Shown here in pieces: positions 11,645 through 23,571 of a DNA stretch of 64,000 nucleotides. This DNA is from Diospyros lotus (Eukaryota; Streptophyta; Magnoliopsida; Ericales; Ebenaceae): assembly GCF_014633365.1 (NCBI RefSeq), contig NW_026267104.1, positions 7,301,343 to 7,365,342 of the forward strand, in the 5' to 3' direction. Under the pieces are notes generated by a model. The model had not been told where the DNA came from. It ran no database searches and saw nothing but the letters and a program-made list of their open reading frames with translations. Both the position numbers and the translations under genes were made by a program. The stretch's first letter is position 1; every line of letters starts with the position of its first letter.

Positions 11645-13834
11645 TCAGCAGCGCCAAGCAGAGACCGAGATGAGCTCCTTTCGCTGCCAGCAGAGAACAA
11701 GCGAAGACTGTCTCTTCTCGAAATGGAATCCCCTGACCGGAGTCCTCTTGATCACGCACTCGGCCTGTGATTCTGTGAAATTGCTGAATGGAACTGGGGA
11801 GAAACCGGATGACAAGAACAGGGTCCTCCAATGTGGCGTCTTCTCGGGGGAATGGAAGCGACCAACTACAATTTTCTCGATCCCCGGTTGGAGCAAGAAC
11901 CTCTCAATCTTCTGTAGAGCATCTAGATTCATATGTTCGGCGTCAAGAGACTCGAGCAGGTTCGAGTAAGAGTGGAGGGCGTGAATTACGTGGTTTGCAA
12001 ATGGGAGGTCTGTTCGGTCACAGCCTCTGTCCACGGACACCATGATTTTTGGGGATAGTTGCTTGACCAATCGGAGGACTAAAGGAAGGGGCAACTGGTA
12101 ATTGGAGAATGAGCCGACTGGGAGATTAACGGCAACTGCCTCGTTGTCATTGACGTGAATGGGCAATGACCATGAAGCCGAATTCAGGGAATCAAGGCTT
12201 AAGATATTGAACTCGAATGCCATGTTGATTTCCCCGGCAAAATGGTTCAAATTCTCTCTAGTGAGGCCGAGCTCGAGCTGGTCATGGGTCGATGGAGAGG
12301 CAAAGGCAGTGATCCTAAGCGAGGGTGCGCCCCCGCTTCTCATGGCGAGCTCCTGCATTAGAGAAGCCCATTGGCCGCCATAGCCAATGTCAAAATCCAC
12401 AATATGGATGCGATCAAAGCCTTCTAACACTTCGAGGAGGGCTTGGTTGCAAGTGAAATTGGCGAACTGGAGCAGGGGTGAGATTTCGGAGAAGGACTTG
12501 TAAGCACCAATCTTCATGATGAGATTAAAGGGTGAACTGGGATTCAAAGTGGTGTTATGTTGGTGGAGCAGCAATTGCAGCGCCTCTTTGCAAAAGAAAG
12601 CAGCCCTGTGAAAAGGCTTGCCAATGGGGGTGAGCTGGTGATTGAGCCGCGCCAATATCCCGTGCGCGTGGACCGAGTTTCCGGCCTGGACCAGCTCGGC
12701 AGCCTTGTATATCTGGTCGACTATGGCCTGCTGCTGGTGTCCCATTTCGTCTCTGGACGGTTTGGGCTTCACCCCCATCGCCGGCCTAGGCTGCAGATAC
12801 TGAGGCAACAATTGGGGTTGAGGCTGAAGCATCGGCTCGGCGCCGCCAAGATTGTGCCTCTTGGCCTGCGGTGGCAAAACGAGGTGCGGGTCTTGTTGTT
12901 GGGCGTACTGCAGCGGCAAGAAGAAGGCTGGATTTGGGGCATTCTGAGCGGCTTGGTGGTGGTTGATTAGTAATTGGGGATTGAAAATCTGTGGCTTTAT
13001 ATCTGCACATTCGAGGGCTTGCTGGCGTTGAGAAAATGGGGAGAAGATGGGGTTTGGAGGCTTGAAATTTACGAGAGGGGGGGATGGATTTGGAGGGGCC
13101 AAACCAAGCTTTTCATTGCCGAATTTGTGGGTAAATCCAGAAGATATGGGGAGATGGTGGTTAACAGTATCCGCTGCCAAATTGCCGGCCCCGGAGCCAT
13201 CTGGGTCTAGCCCAAAACCTTGATCCACCGAGCCGAAACATCCGTTGAAGTCGAAGTGGTGGTCCGGGCCGCCACCGCCGCTCTGCAACAGCTTGTTGAG
13301 ACCCAAGAAGGGTCGTCCATGTCCCCCATGATCCAGCGGAGAATGGACTGCTCTTGGCTCGGCGACGCCGCCGCTGTTTCCGTCAGCATATTCTCCCAAT
13401 TCTCCATCCCCAGCCCGCATTTCTCCGCCGCCGCGGCGGTGGCTATGTCCAGCACCGCTGGTGGGGCCGAGATTTCAACTCCCACATTCAAGCAGTTGGA
13501 GGGGTCTTGCTGCAGACGGTGGCCATTTCTGAGATGGGTTGCCCGAAATCGCCGCCACACCGGCCGTGTCTGTGGACCCAGCGCCACCAGCTCCGCCGCC
13601 GCCGGACAGGGTTGAAGTTGGAGGGCTTGGGGTTGGGGTTACTATGGTATCCAGGACAGAGCTAGGCTCACCGCCCAGAAAGCAACCCTCTTTCTTGTCC
13701 CTTTTGAGCTCAAATGGATGTGAATAATACCCGGAAAGCAAAGATGAAGAAGAAGGAGAAGGAGCCAAAAAATCTAAATTCCCCTCCCTCTCAAAATCGA
13801 AGGGTAAGGTCAAGAGCATCCCTTCATCTAACAA
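11645..13834 (-). CDS. SCL6: GRAS transcription factor, HAM / SCARECROW-like 6-22-27 type, with two frame changes
   Basis: HAM-class GRAS proteins are nuclear regulators that keep shoot and root meristems undifferentiated, partly with WUSCHEL/WOX partners. This locus spans 729 codons without an intron, typical of the family. The N-terminal part (13834 down to about 13540) begins MLDEGMLLTLPFDFEREG and contains EPSSVLDTIVTPTPSPPTST, the family's EPTSVLD-like block. The middle part carries CGLGMENWENMLTE and EQSILRWIMGDMDDPS. The C-terminal part from about 13310 holds LGLNKLLQSGG, then the GRAS domain: leucine-rich LVQAGNSVHAHGILARLNHQ (near residue 385), the VHIID-type IHIVDFDIGYGGQW (near 475), FEFNILSLDSL (PFYRE region), and a SAW end finishing LVLCWQRKELISVSAWRC. 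As assembled, the frame shifts by +1 between about 13545 and 13500 and back near 13308. The literal ORF therefore stops at 13475 after 119 residues. Both sites lie in short homopolymers, so sequencing error is likely. A true pseudogene is the alternative. The symbol marks the family, not a proven ortholog. Confidence 0.9.
12639..12659 (-). promoter_or_regulatory. miR171 target site in the GRAS mRNA
   Basis: The plus strand here begins TGATTGAGCCGCGCCAATAT, identical over all 21 bases to the conserved plant miR171 as I know it. The minus-strand mRNA is therefore a perfect complement. It lies in the codons for ILARLNHQ, the usual position in SCL6/22/27 genes. Cleavage would be expected between the bases at 12648 and 12649. 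The site shows which GRAS subclade this is and that post-transcriptional silencing by miR171 is expected. Confidence 0.95.
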
Positions 13835-13868
13835 AGAATCAAAAGCCTATAAATCAGACACCACCCAA

Positions 13869-13900
<32 letters not shown>

Positions 13901-14300
13901 AGCAATAGACATATATATATATATTATTGGTTTTTGTTTTTTTTTTTTTTTCCTCAAAGAAAGAAAAGAAATATCAAGGAAGGTTGTGGAGGTGTGGGAT
14001 TTGGCCAGCAATCAAGGCTTGATAACCACAAACACTTGTCGAAAGCATGCAACTCACGAAACAGCTCTGCTCTGCCATGCGCAGCTCTGTTCTGTTCTGT
14101 TGTGTTCTTCTTTGAACATAAATGTGTAAAAATGTCTCCTTCTTTGCTACGTGTTTTTTTGTCTTCTTCTTCTCTGATTAAATCATGGGATGGGATGTGG
14201 TAGTGGCCTTTGCCGTTGCTGCTCTCTTCTTCTTCTTCTTCTTAACTCTGTTTCTCTTCTATCTACGTATCTATCTATCTATCTATCTATCCGTGTTTGT
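13835..14300 (-). promoter_or_regulatory. 5' flank of the GRAS gene with GA/CT tract
   Basis: Directly upstream of the predicted start is a (CT)14 tract at 13872-13900, which reads as GA in the gene's own direction. Next come an ATATAT run near 13911-13924 and a T-run near 13937-13951. GA tracts in the leader or proximal promoter are known binding sites of BBR/BPC proteins. The TA run could serve as a TATA box. A (TCTA)n tract lies at 14266-14291. The transcription start cannot be fixed from sequence alone. Confidence 0.4.
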
Positions 14301-15813
14301 GCTAATGTCCATCTTGCTTTGGCTTTCTGCCATGGAAGCGTGCAACGTAAAAAAGCAGTAAAGTTTGCCATCCTCCCGCAGTCCGCTTTTTCTCCCTCAC
14401 TTTTTTTTTTCTTTTCTCTGTTTATTTTAAATAGATAATAATATGCATTTTATTTACTCCGCCCATCTAATATTAGTACTGAATTTATGCTCAAACTCCT
14501 TATAATAGTCCTCTAATTATTAGTTTATTTGGGCGTTGTCAAAATCATTTCTATCACTTGAATTTTAAATTTTAAATAGATATAAGTTTTTCTTTTTTAC
14601 TTTTCAGATTTTGTTTAATTTAAAATTAGAATTCAAAAGGTTTCATAATTTGTAATTCCAAAAGCCCTTAGTTCATATTCTTTCTTACATTTAAATTCAA
14701 TTGTGTTGGATGGATATAAGAAACGAATAAATTTAAAACCCAATCATTTTAAATTTGGATTATATTAACCTTTTGTGTTACCATATATAATAAATAAATA
14801 TTTTCTATTTATATAATATATGAATGCTATATTAGAATTATATATTTACATTAAATCAATGTATAAATTTAATATATATAGGCATAACTATATAATATTA
14901 ATATTAACTTTAATATATATAACTAATGTGTAGGATTAATGTATATATATAATTTTGGGATGATCGTCTTTGCGTGACTCTCGGTGCTCGTATTCTCGAT
15001 TATGTTAGGAGAGGTAAATTATAGATTGAGATTTTAGTTTTTATGTAAGACAAGAATCGAACTCACAATCTACCGAATTGACATCAACATATTATTCATC
15101 TAATCATTTAACTTATGTCCTGAGAGTAATATATAATCCATTAATATAAACACAAGATTATGTATATATATGTTTGTAATGATATCTAAAAAGTTAGAAA
15201 AAAATCACGTAAGACAAAAATATCATGTCTCCAAGTCACATTGAAGATCTAAGCACCTCTTTAACACACAAGTTTATCTCAAACGCTTAGTTGCAACAAA
15301 ATCTATGGATTTCAGGCAAGTCGTACTTTTAAATTGCCACAATGGGAGCAAACCAAAAGAACCTGATTTCAATAAAAAATTAGGTTCCGAAGTATCTTCT
15401 AGACTAAGATGGAGACAACCTTCAAAAAAACATAATTCAAGCAGAGCCAGATCATAAAATATTTATCTAATAAGTCATCCTCTAGAAATAATTTTCACAA
15501 ATAATCTCTATAATTTAGAGAATAGATAAGTCTAAACCTAATATGAAAAAATACAAGATACGCATTTCAAGTCATTTTGGTATCACACATTCTAATCTCC
15601 AAAAATCTAGGACAAGATATCCCATATTTTCTCCACAATTCCAATCCAAATTACCGTAAAACTATGAAGAATCAACTTAGACATGAGCGAGGCTAATAAA
15701 TTCCCATCGTGATCTTTATTATGAAACTCAACTCAAAAGATATTAAAAAAAAAAAAACTCAAATGATAAACCAAAAGTATGACATTTCACATTACTATTT
15801 CAAGCGTATAATT
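14301..15813. other. Intergenic, AT-rich, nothing recognised
   Basis: Long AT-rich sequence holds many TATATA runs (14800-14960) and scattered stops in all frames. No coding, RNA or bounded mobile feature was recognised. Confidence 0.5.
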
Positions 15814-18720
15814 TGTCATGACCCCAAATTTACGAGACTTGGACTAAAAATTTAAATAAAATACCTTACCTTACATTCTTCCTCATTGTTCTTTTACATC
15901 ATAAGAGCATAGCAAATACAACATCACTTCGCATATACCTAACTCAATCAAAACTCCTAGTGAGGATTACAACATTAGATCCCTTGGCCCAGCACTCCCC
16001 AGAATCTTCACAATCATGATGACCCTGTACGCAACATCTATACACGGGCTCCCTTAGGCCTCCTAGCTCCATATCCCGACCACCCATGAACCTGGAATGA
16101 TGCAATAGCAAGGGTGAGTCCATAAGACTCAACAAGTATATTGAAAATAAATGGGTATCATAGGAAATTATATCTCGAAAGAATCACACGACTAATCATA
16201 ACAAGGCTTCCCACATTCGTTCCCACGTCATGTCACAATTTATTGCATATATTCGTTATACTTACATCATTTGTCAATGCAGGTTCCACAGGTTTATATG
16301 GCACATATTTATTATTATGCAGATAGCCATTTGGGCCGAGTTCATATGATATACTATGCACCATCATGCACGTTCATGTTCACAATGCTTTTTATATCAT
16401 GTACCCCCATGGTATGTTTCATGTCATAATGCAACTCATGCACATGCTTAACAAAATATAAATAGCCATTAGGCTCATACTTGTTAATATGCTCAACAGT
16501 ATGATATACAACATCAAGGCTCATAACATTCATCAACCATACATCACCCTTTTTAGCATGGACACGCCTAACTTGCCCGGACGTCACCGACACAACAATA
16601 GCAGTGCCCTCGCTCAGAGGCTAAAGAGACAAACACCTATCATAAACCTCACTTGATAATCATATATACAATATCATGCATGCTCATGTGCAACTCACAC
16701 TGTCATGTATATGCAAGGGTTTTTACACAGTTATTATGGGAATATTTATTCAAGTAGTGCAAGGCAAAAGCCCACATGTTCTGCATTATGCAAATCACAT
16801 CATTGATCCCATATTGGCATGTTCTCGAATACATTTATGGCATAAGGCTTTAGCCCAATATTCATAAGTCAACACATTGTTATTTATACAATAATGGATC
16901 CCTCATATGGTAAAATATTTGTACCATTTCACCTTTAAGATTAGGGATACCTCCCATTGTTACTCATGTTATTGGCAAGTCTCGCATATTTGATAATATT
17001 GAAAATTAGACGGAAGTTGGTCATTGATCGCCAGTAAGTAGCTTTGAACCCCACACCCTTAACGATATACACACAATATTAAACTTGTGTATCTTAACTT
17101 AGCGTCCCATAATACTTCTTGTAACTTTTCATGCACGTTACCATTATGACCATTCACATAACTCAATAAACTCATCCAACAGGCTCTTCTCTTACTTGAA
17201 CCCTTATTTTTACATTAACCCCTAAGTTAATATTGGATAACCTCAACCACCCAACAAAAACTCAAGAACAAGGCTGAACCCTTACACTACCTTCCCACAA
17301 GATGTCGCAAAATCTTGCATGCATATGAACCTAGCAGAGAAAGCATCATTCCCAATGAATAATAGGGTGAAGCAAACCCTATTTTCATGATTAAGAGGAA
17401 GGTCACAACGATGCTCAAGAAAAATCAAAGATAAACACATGGATCATGCCACATTTAAACGTGAAGGAGCTTGTAATAGGGAAAGGAAAATGAGTGGGAG
17501 CTTGCAGTACTTAACATAAAGAAAATGAGAGAAAGTTTGCAAAAAGAAAGCAAAGGAATGGGAGCTTGCCTTAAGCTTTTCGACTTCTTCTTTGCTCCCT
17601 ACGGCTTGCTGGCTTCCTCTTCTTTAAATTTTCAGCCACCGACGTAGAGGCTTCTTCTTCACTTTCCAGCCACTGCCCAAGCTTCTTCTTTAATCTTCTT
17701 TTCCAAGCTGAGTGTCTTCTTCTTTTTCTTCCTTCTCAGATCCTCACTTGAACTTCTTCTTCCAACTCCAGCCGACACTGAGCTTCTTCTTCTTTTGAAA
17801 TTCTCTTCTAATTTCCAGCTACCGCGAACACTTCTTCTTCTGATCTTTCCTCTAGCTGAGCCTTCATCTCTCTTTTATATAGCCACCAAACCCTCACGAT
17901 TGCAGCCTCACCATCTCATGCACCATACCTCACTATCACACACACCCTACCGCACCATACCTCACCATCACGCACGCCCTACCGCACCATACCTCCACCA
18001 TCCCTGTAATTAATACATGCAGAGATTAGGTACACTAACTGGCCCCCAGTCATGCCTTTTTCTGATAAACCCTACGCCACATTAAAGCATAAGGCATTCC
18101 CAACCACAGACATTAGGTAAATTAAACCCATCCCCAGTTATGCACTTCTCTGATTTTTCACCATGCCCCTAACACCTCTTCATTAATGCATTTTATTGGC
18201 TGCAAAGCAAACGTAAAAATGAGACATGTGGCTAGCCATTCGGATATCAACCTTTACATTTAGATTTCTCTTTCTTCATACTTAATTTGGATTAAGAAAA
18301 GCCTTAACTGACTGAAAATATAACCAAAATATGCGATATTATATATCAAATCGAAACCCTTGAAGTCTAGTTTATGAATCTTTAAACGGATTACAATTCC
18401 AACTTCTATATCAAAAGTTATGACAAAATATCAAAACATGCGCAATATAGTCAAAATGCAACCGAGTCGACCCGCCCAAAATCGAGTCGACTCAAACCGA
18501 GTTGACTTGACCTCTTAGACGAGTCGACTTGACTGAAAATGGGAAAAAAGGCCAAAAGAAATTAGCTTCGGTCGAGTCGACTTAACCCACAAACAAGTCG
18601 ACTCGACGCAACCTGAAATGCATGAAATGAACACAAAACACCCAAAAACCACCCATGACATTCCTTTAAACCCCACATAAGTCCACCATGCTCATTAAAC
18701 CGAAAATTTGGGTTGTTACA
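15814..18720. mobile_element. Solo LTR, Gypsy (Tekay/Del-like), 2.9 kb
   Basis: The block starts TGTCATGACCCCAAATTT and ends GGGTTGTTACA, the TGT...ACA pattern of long plant Gypsy LTRs. It is flanked by TAATT (15809-15813) and TAATC (18721-18725), a 5-bp target duplication with one change. Inside are a C/T-rich segment near 17570-17830 and GGGAGCTTGCCT-like text near 17568, which recurs in other LTRs of this window. Near the 3' end is a cluster of GAGTCGACTC-type palindromes (18466-18605). No PBS, polypurine tract or coding region adjoins it, so it is a solo LTR. Confidence 0.75.
18466..18610. repeat. Cluster of GTCGAC palindromes inside the LTR
   Basis: Six or seven copies of GAGTCGACTC or one-base variants occur in 145 bp (for example GAGTCGACC, GAGTCGACTC, GAGTTGACTT, GAGTCGACTT, AAGTCGACTCGAC). 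Spacing is irregular, so this is a motif cluster and not a simple tandem array. Confidence 0.7.
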
Positions 18721-18726
18721 TAATCT

Positions 18727-18750
18727 CCCCCCCCCCCCCCCCCTCCCCCC
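18727..18750. repeat. Poly-C tract
   Basis: C17-T-C6 lies two bases past the solo LTR's right target duplication. Confidence 0.9.
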
Positions 18751-21117
18751 TTAATAGTATTTCTAGATTATGTAAGAACCCTAGGAGAAAGAAAGAGTGT
18801 ATGAATAGAAATCATGTCATTTGTTAAATATCAAAATTGTCTATATTTTTTTGTCAAACTTCAAATAGTGTAATTTACTATAGTTTGCTAGATATGGGTA
18901 ATAGTAATACATACCTTATGCATATGAAGTATACAAAAATTTATATATAAATTTAATTGAAAATTTGAACTATAAGTGAAAACAAAGCCACTATGAATAT
19001 TAATTAGTTTGAATAAATTTGAGAAGCCACTTCATTAATATTTGCCGTGTGACATGTTAATATACGACAGTGTATTTATTTTTTTCTTAATATTTTCGAA
19101 CATAAGAATGTCAAATTGGTTGGGTCACGAGCAGCTAAACTGACATGACCTGTCATTGACGCTAGTAAGGTTGTGCAAGCCCACAGGCTCTAGGCCCAGG
19201 ACCGATTCATTTAATTTAATTTATTTTACAAATTTCTTAGTATTTTTAAATTCTATAAAACAAAAATTTTAGAATATATGTCTAAATGAGTAAATTAAAT
19301 TTTAACAAACAAATCAAACCATCACGAAATTGGGGTTGCAAATTTGAAAAATTAAAAACTGGATTTTCAAACTTTAAATTTAAAAACTTTAGTTATATTT
19401 TAAATTTTAATAAATTTTTAACTATTGATAAAAAATATTATTACCAATATCAAATTTTTATTTTTTAAGTTGAGTCAAACTTAATTAGCTTTAATATATA
19501 TATTATAAAATAAAAAAATAATTCAATGAGTCAATTGACCTTATTGTATATATATACTATATTCGTTCTTAAGAGCAAAAATTAAGAGCAAAAAAGAAAA
19601 GACGAGAAAGGTGAAAGATGGTTGAGAACTAAGTCTAAGGATGAATTGGTAGAAGTGGTAGAAAATAAAACAGAGAAGAAAGTAAGGCGAGTCGAAAAAT
19701 CTACCGAAAAAACTCTAATATTAGAGTGAGAAGTTCTTAACCCTCTCAAGTCTATATTAACTAATAATAAAATTAGTAAAACCTTATTATTAAATGGAAG
19801 CTCTTGATAGACCATACATGGCACCTGTAAAAGAAAACATGGTTGACTTGGAATATAAATGAATGTCATGCATGTACGTGCCTTAATTAGCTCCACCACA
19901 TCTTTCTTCTCGAGATCTGCTTCAGAATGCTTAAGAGGGTTTCTATTTGAAGCAATGTCAATGGTGGAACACATTGATTTGAGATAGTGCTAAATTAATT
20001 AAAAAAAATAAAATTCCAATAGTGCATATATAATTGTGAGGCTTGAAGATCATCATGAGGTGATCAAGTTGTAAGATGGACAATATATATCAAAATTTGG
20101 GGTACTTTGTGTGGAAGGAAGTGGAGACATGCTTAATTGGGTCTAGCATGATTAATAATGAATTAATTTAGGAAATTAAACCATGATGATTTTGGATTAT
20201 TTAATTGTATGGGAGAAAGACATATATGCTTCTTCGATCCTAGCTATCTATCCATCTACATGCATATATGCATATCCCCCATGTGGAACTGGAGGATAAC
20301 ACATCCCCCAATTTATTCTAAGTAAGCATATATATGAAGTGGAAAGTGAATAAGTACAACTCAAACCCCTCCTTATTACGCCGTGCCTCCCTCCCTGCTT
20401 TTGTTTCAATCCTCAGTTTCACATTTTTAGATCTCTCTCTCTCTCTCTCTCTCCATCCATGTCATGTGTTATACGTCATATGGTTCTTTATTGTTCCTTC
20501 TCCGTGTCTTATACGTTATATATGGTTTTTTTTTTTATTATTTTAAAAGGAATGACATAACTTGTTCTTTTCTCTCTTATCAAGGAACCTTACTTGTCTT
20601 GTAGGATACATGCAAAATTTTTTTTTTTAATTAAAAACGATATGGTTTAGGATCGTTAAAATGCAAAAACATGTAACCTATTTAATATGGTTTTTTTAAT
20701 TAATTTGGTAGGGTAAAATGCTAATTTGATATCAAACTAATTTAACAAGTTTTACTAAATCTACATCAAAATTATCATGTTTTATTTTTGTATTAAATAT
20801 ACACTGTCCTCAAAAAATCCACAAATGATATATAAGAGATGTTCCTTGAAAGGGGTAGTGATGTGTAGAACAAATTAAGCCAACGTATACACGTAATTAA
20901 GAGGATTTGATCAACTTAAGGTAACTAGAAGATTAGTTTTGTTGTATAGCATAAAACTTCGAGCAAAAAAATAAAACACTAATTATAAATATATGCATAA
21001 TTAATAACGGCGATGTAGTTATAAAAGATGTGCACCTATGCGAAAAGATAAAATTAAAAAATATATTATTTATAATAGAGTTAGACTGGCTTATATTTCA
21101 ATGGTTTCTATGAGATG
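18751..21117. other. Intergenic, no supported gene
   Basis: AT-rich sequence with a (CT)n tract near 20432-20452. A 130-codon minus-strand frame at 19582-19974 has no recognisable domain and is low-complexity at its end. Nothing else was identified. Confidence 0.45.
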
Positions 21118-22675
21118 TGTTCAGTTAATATATTATTATTAGTTTGTTAATCTCAAATGGTTCTATAGATTATCCAATCAAGTGATCAAAAAGCTTTTGA
21201 GTATTTGAATAAGCAATTAGGTGAATCTTATTCACCAATCGATTGGAAAAAAAGTGCTAAAATATCAAGCTTATCCTAATTCTATCTCAAATCGAATTAA
21301 TAATTAATTCAATCGAGTGATAGAATGGGTATAGGATATCAAGTTTTTGATCTAAGTCAGCAATCAAGTAGGTTTAATTCTCAGTCGAATAGCAGCTAAA
21401 TTTTTAATATTTGATTGGTCATATACTCAAGTGATAATATGACCAATCAAATATTAAAAATTGCTCAATCAAGTATTCTTTCTAAAGCATGTAAGAAAAT
21501 CGATTGTAAACTATCAGGTGTTCGAGTAATGTTATTTATCCAATTGATTATATAATATAACCCATTCAAGTGAATTAGCATAGATAGAGAGTTATGCAAT
21601 CGAGTTAAACTTCTACTCAATTGATTGTTATATATCATGTCAACTCGAGTATGTGTTAAAATCAATCGATTATCCTTATTTACCACTCGAGTATCTGTGT
21701 GACAAAATTGAAAAATATAACCGTTAACTAATTGTTACACAGAGCAATCTGAAAGAATAGCTTTAACTGTTTGAGGTTTATTTCTTTATTTTATTTGGTC
21801 TAATTGTTGTCTCTTTTAAGAGAAAGAAAAATATACTTATATGTTGTGCAAAATGTTTTCTTCTTGAATTTATGCATATTTTGCATTATTAATTTGATTA
21901 TTATTAGTCAAATCAAAGAACTTATTAAGAATGTGTAGATATCACGTGCTAAAATTAGAACTCAATCAAGTTACGGACTTCCGAGCCATATCCTAAGAAA
22001 AACTAAGATGAAGTCTAGCTATATAAGTTGTGCTTATTTCAGGCCAAACCATTTTCCTTAGATGATTGCCTTTTCATGATCGCATGTTTACTTCACCTCA
22101 AGCCTTCATCTGGTCAACTTTCAAGAAATATCATTTAAACCAAAATTTGACAAGAGAATAAAGTGGTTTATCTTTCTTATTCTTTTCATTTTTTTTATAC
22201 TTATCTTCAAGAGCTGTGATTCTTATTTTGTAAGGGTTATCTTGTTGTGAGAGCTTATTTTCTATTTCTCTTTCCAACGAGCGAGCGTAAAATCTATTCC
22301 ATTTAGTTGATGTTTTTTAAAAACTTTTGTAAGGAATTAAGGTAGTGGAGTAGATTTGTTAGTCGAACCACTATAAATGTCTTGTATTTTGAGATTTTTT
22401 TTTTATTTTCTTTTGACTTCAATTATTTCTCGCTTCATATTTTTATATTATTTCATACAATTTGAATTTATTACACCTTCGAGTATGAATGTTTTCTCAT
22501 GAAACAAGAATTTTTGTAATCACAAAATTCTTTCAGTGACAATCTTTGTAATGGTACATGCTTGAAATGTAAATTATTTAAAATCAGATTTTATGCATAG
22601 ATTTTAAAAATAACAAAAAGTTTTAATATACCCAATTCACTGCTTTTTGGGTGGACACTCCTATATGTTCTTACA
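21118..22675 (+). mobile_element. Solo LTR, Copia (SIRE/Maximus-like)
   Basis: The block begins TGTTCAGTTAAT and ends CTATATGTTCTTACA, with a perfect 5-bp target duplication AGATG (21113-21117 and 22676-22680). Its 3' half carries text typical of plant Copia LTRs: AAGGTAGTGGAGTAGATTTG, GTCGAACCACTATAAATGTC near 22362, and CCCAATTCACTGC close to the end. No primer site or coding region adjoins it. The 1558-bp length fits a SIRE-type LTR. The 5' half is rich in repeated CAATCGA / ACTCGAG-like motifs. Confidence 0.8.
21399..21462. repeat. Perfect 26-bp inverted repeat with 12-nt loop
   Basis: The left arm (21399-21424) starts AATTTTTAATATTTGATTGG. The right arm (21437-21462) is its exact reverse complement. 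The loop is ACTCAAGTGATA. It lies inside the Copia solo LTR and would form a stable hairpin in single-stranded DNA or RNA. Confidence 0.9.
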
Positions 22676-22699
22676 AGATGAAAGCCAATAGAAGCTATT

Positions 22700-23565
22700 T
22701 TTAAGAGCCCATTTCGTTGATTGAAATGATTCTGGAGGGAATGATAATGGGATAGTCATTTCATTTAATTGTTATGCTTAGTATATATGAGCAATAAAAA
22801 TACCATTTCATTCCACTGTTTTATTTGGTATACAAAAATTATGATAGAATGAAATGGAAAAAATAATCATACGACCATAATGTCCTTACACTAGTTTTTC
22901 TTTTTTTCCTTTTTTTAGTATCTTTAATTAAATTATATAAAATTAAATTTAAACTAAAACTAAAAAAAAAAAAAATCAAAAGAAGAAGAAGAGTTGTCGA
23001 CCAAAAACCATTTCCGACAAGTAATCGACTCTTTTTCTTTCTCCTACTTCTCCTCTCTATCTCTCTCTTTCTCTCTCACCATTTCAAATGAACCCACGCA
23101 ATAGGTTTTGGAGAAATCCAAAACCCATTGCATGATCTTATTTCAAAATATATCACTATAGTAGGGTTTGGTTCTAGAACTCAATGATGGGTCCTAGCAG
23201 ACAAAATCAAGAAGAAGAAGCAGAAGAAGAAGGAAGTGGTAGCTAATGTCAGATTTGGACGGTGATGGAAGAAGTCTGCAGTATGATGGTAGTGGTACGG
23301 AGGAGAATAAAGTTGGTAATGGTGGAGGACGACGGTGGCAAAACAAAGAAGAAGAAAAGTAATTAACACCGGCAATCGACACTAGGTTGGATAGTGGAGG
23401 AGAATGAGAGGACATTACTGGTGGTGGTAGAACAAAAAAAGAAGATGAGATGGCTAAGGTCTTTTTCAGGTTGGTAATTTTTGAAACTTTTGATAGGGTA
23501 AATTTGTAATTATGGTATACATTTCATGAAATGGATCTCCATTAATTATATTCATTTTAGAATGG
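22700..23565. mobile_element. MITE-like or defective DNA transposon (weak)
   Basis: The left side (GAGCCCATTTCGTTGATTGAAATG near 22707) and the reverse complement of the right side near 23500-23567 (GGCCATTCTAAAATG and later CCATTTCATGAAATG) are similar but imperfect. This resembles the GGGC-ATTTGGTTG ends of Harbinger-like MITEs. A 14-bp stem with one mismatch and a 4-base loop, CAATAGGTTTTGGA / TCCAAAACCCATTG, lies at 23099-23130. No target duplication could be fixed. Confidence 0.3.
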
Positions 23566-23571
23566 CCAAAT

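Noticed and set aside
12557..12970. 137-codon plus-strand frame opposite the GRAS gene
   Set aside because: It is antisense to the conserved GRAS coding sequence and has no recognised domain; it is open only because of the biased codon use of the real gene.
13220..13665. Plus-strand frames of 103-131 codons over the GRAS N-terminus
   Set aside because: They mirror the GC-rich minus-strand coding region and have Ala/Arg-rich low-complexity products.
19582..19974. 130-codon minus-strand frame starting MCSTIDIASNRNPLK
   Set aside because: No recognised domain, no promoter context, and a Ser/Thr/Phe-rich tail. A remnant exon is possible but unsupported.
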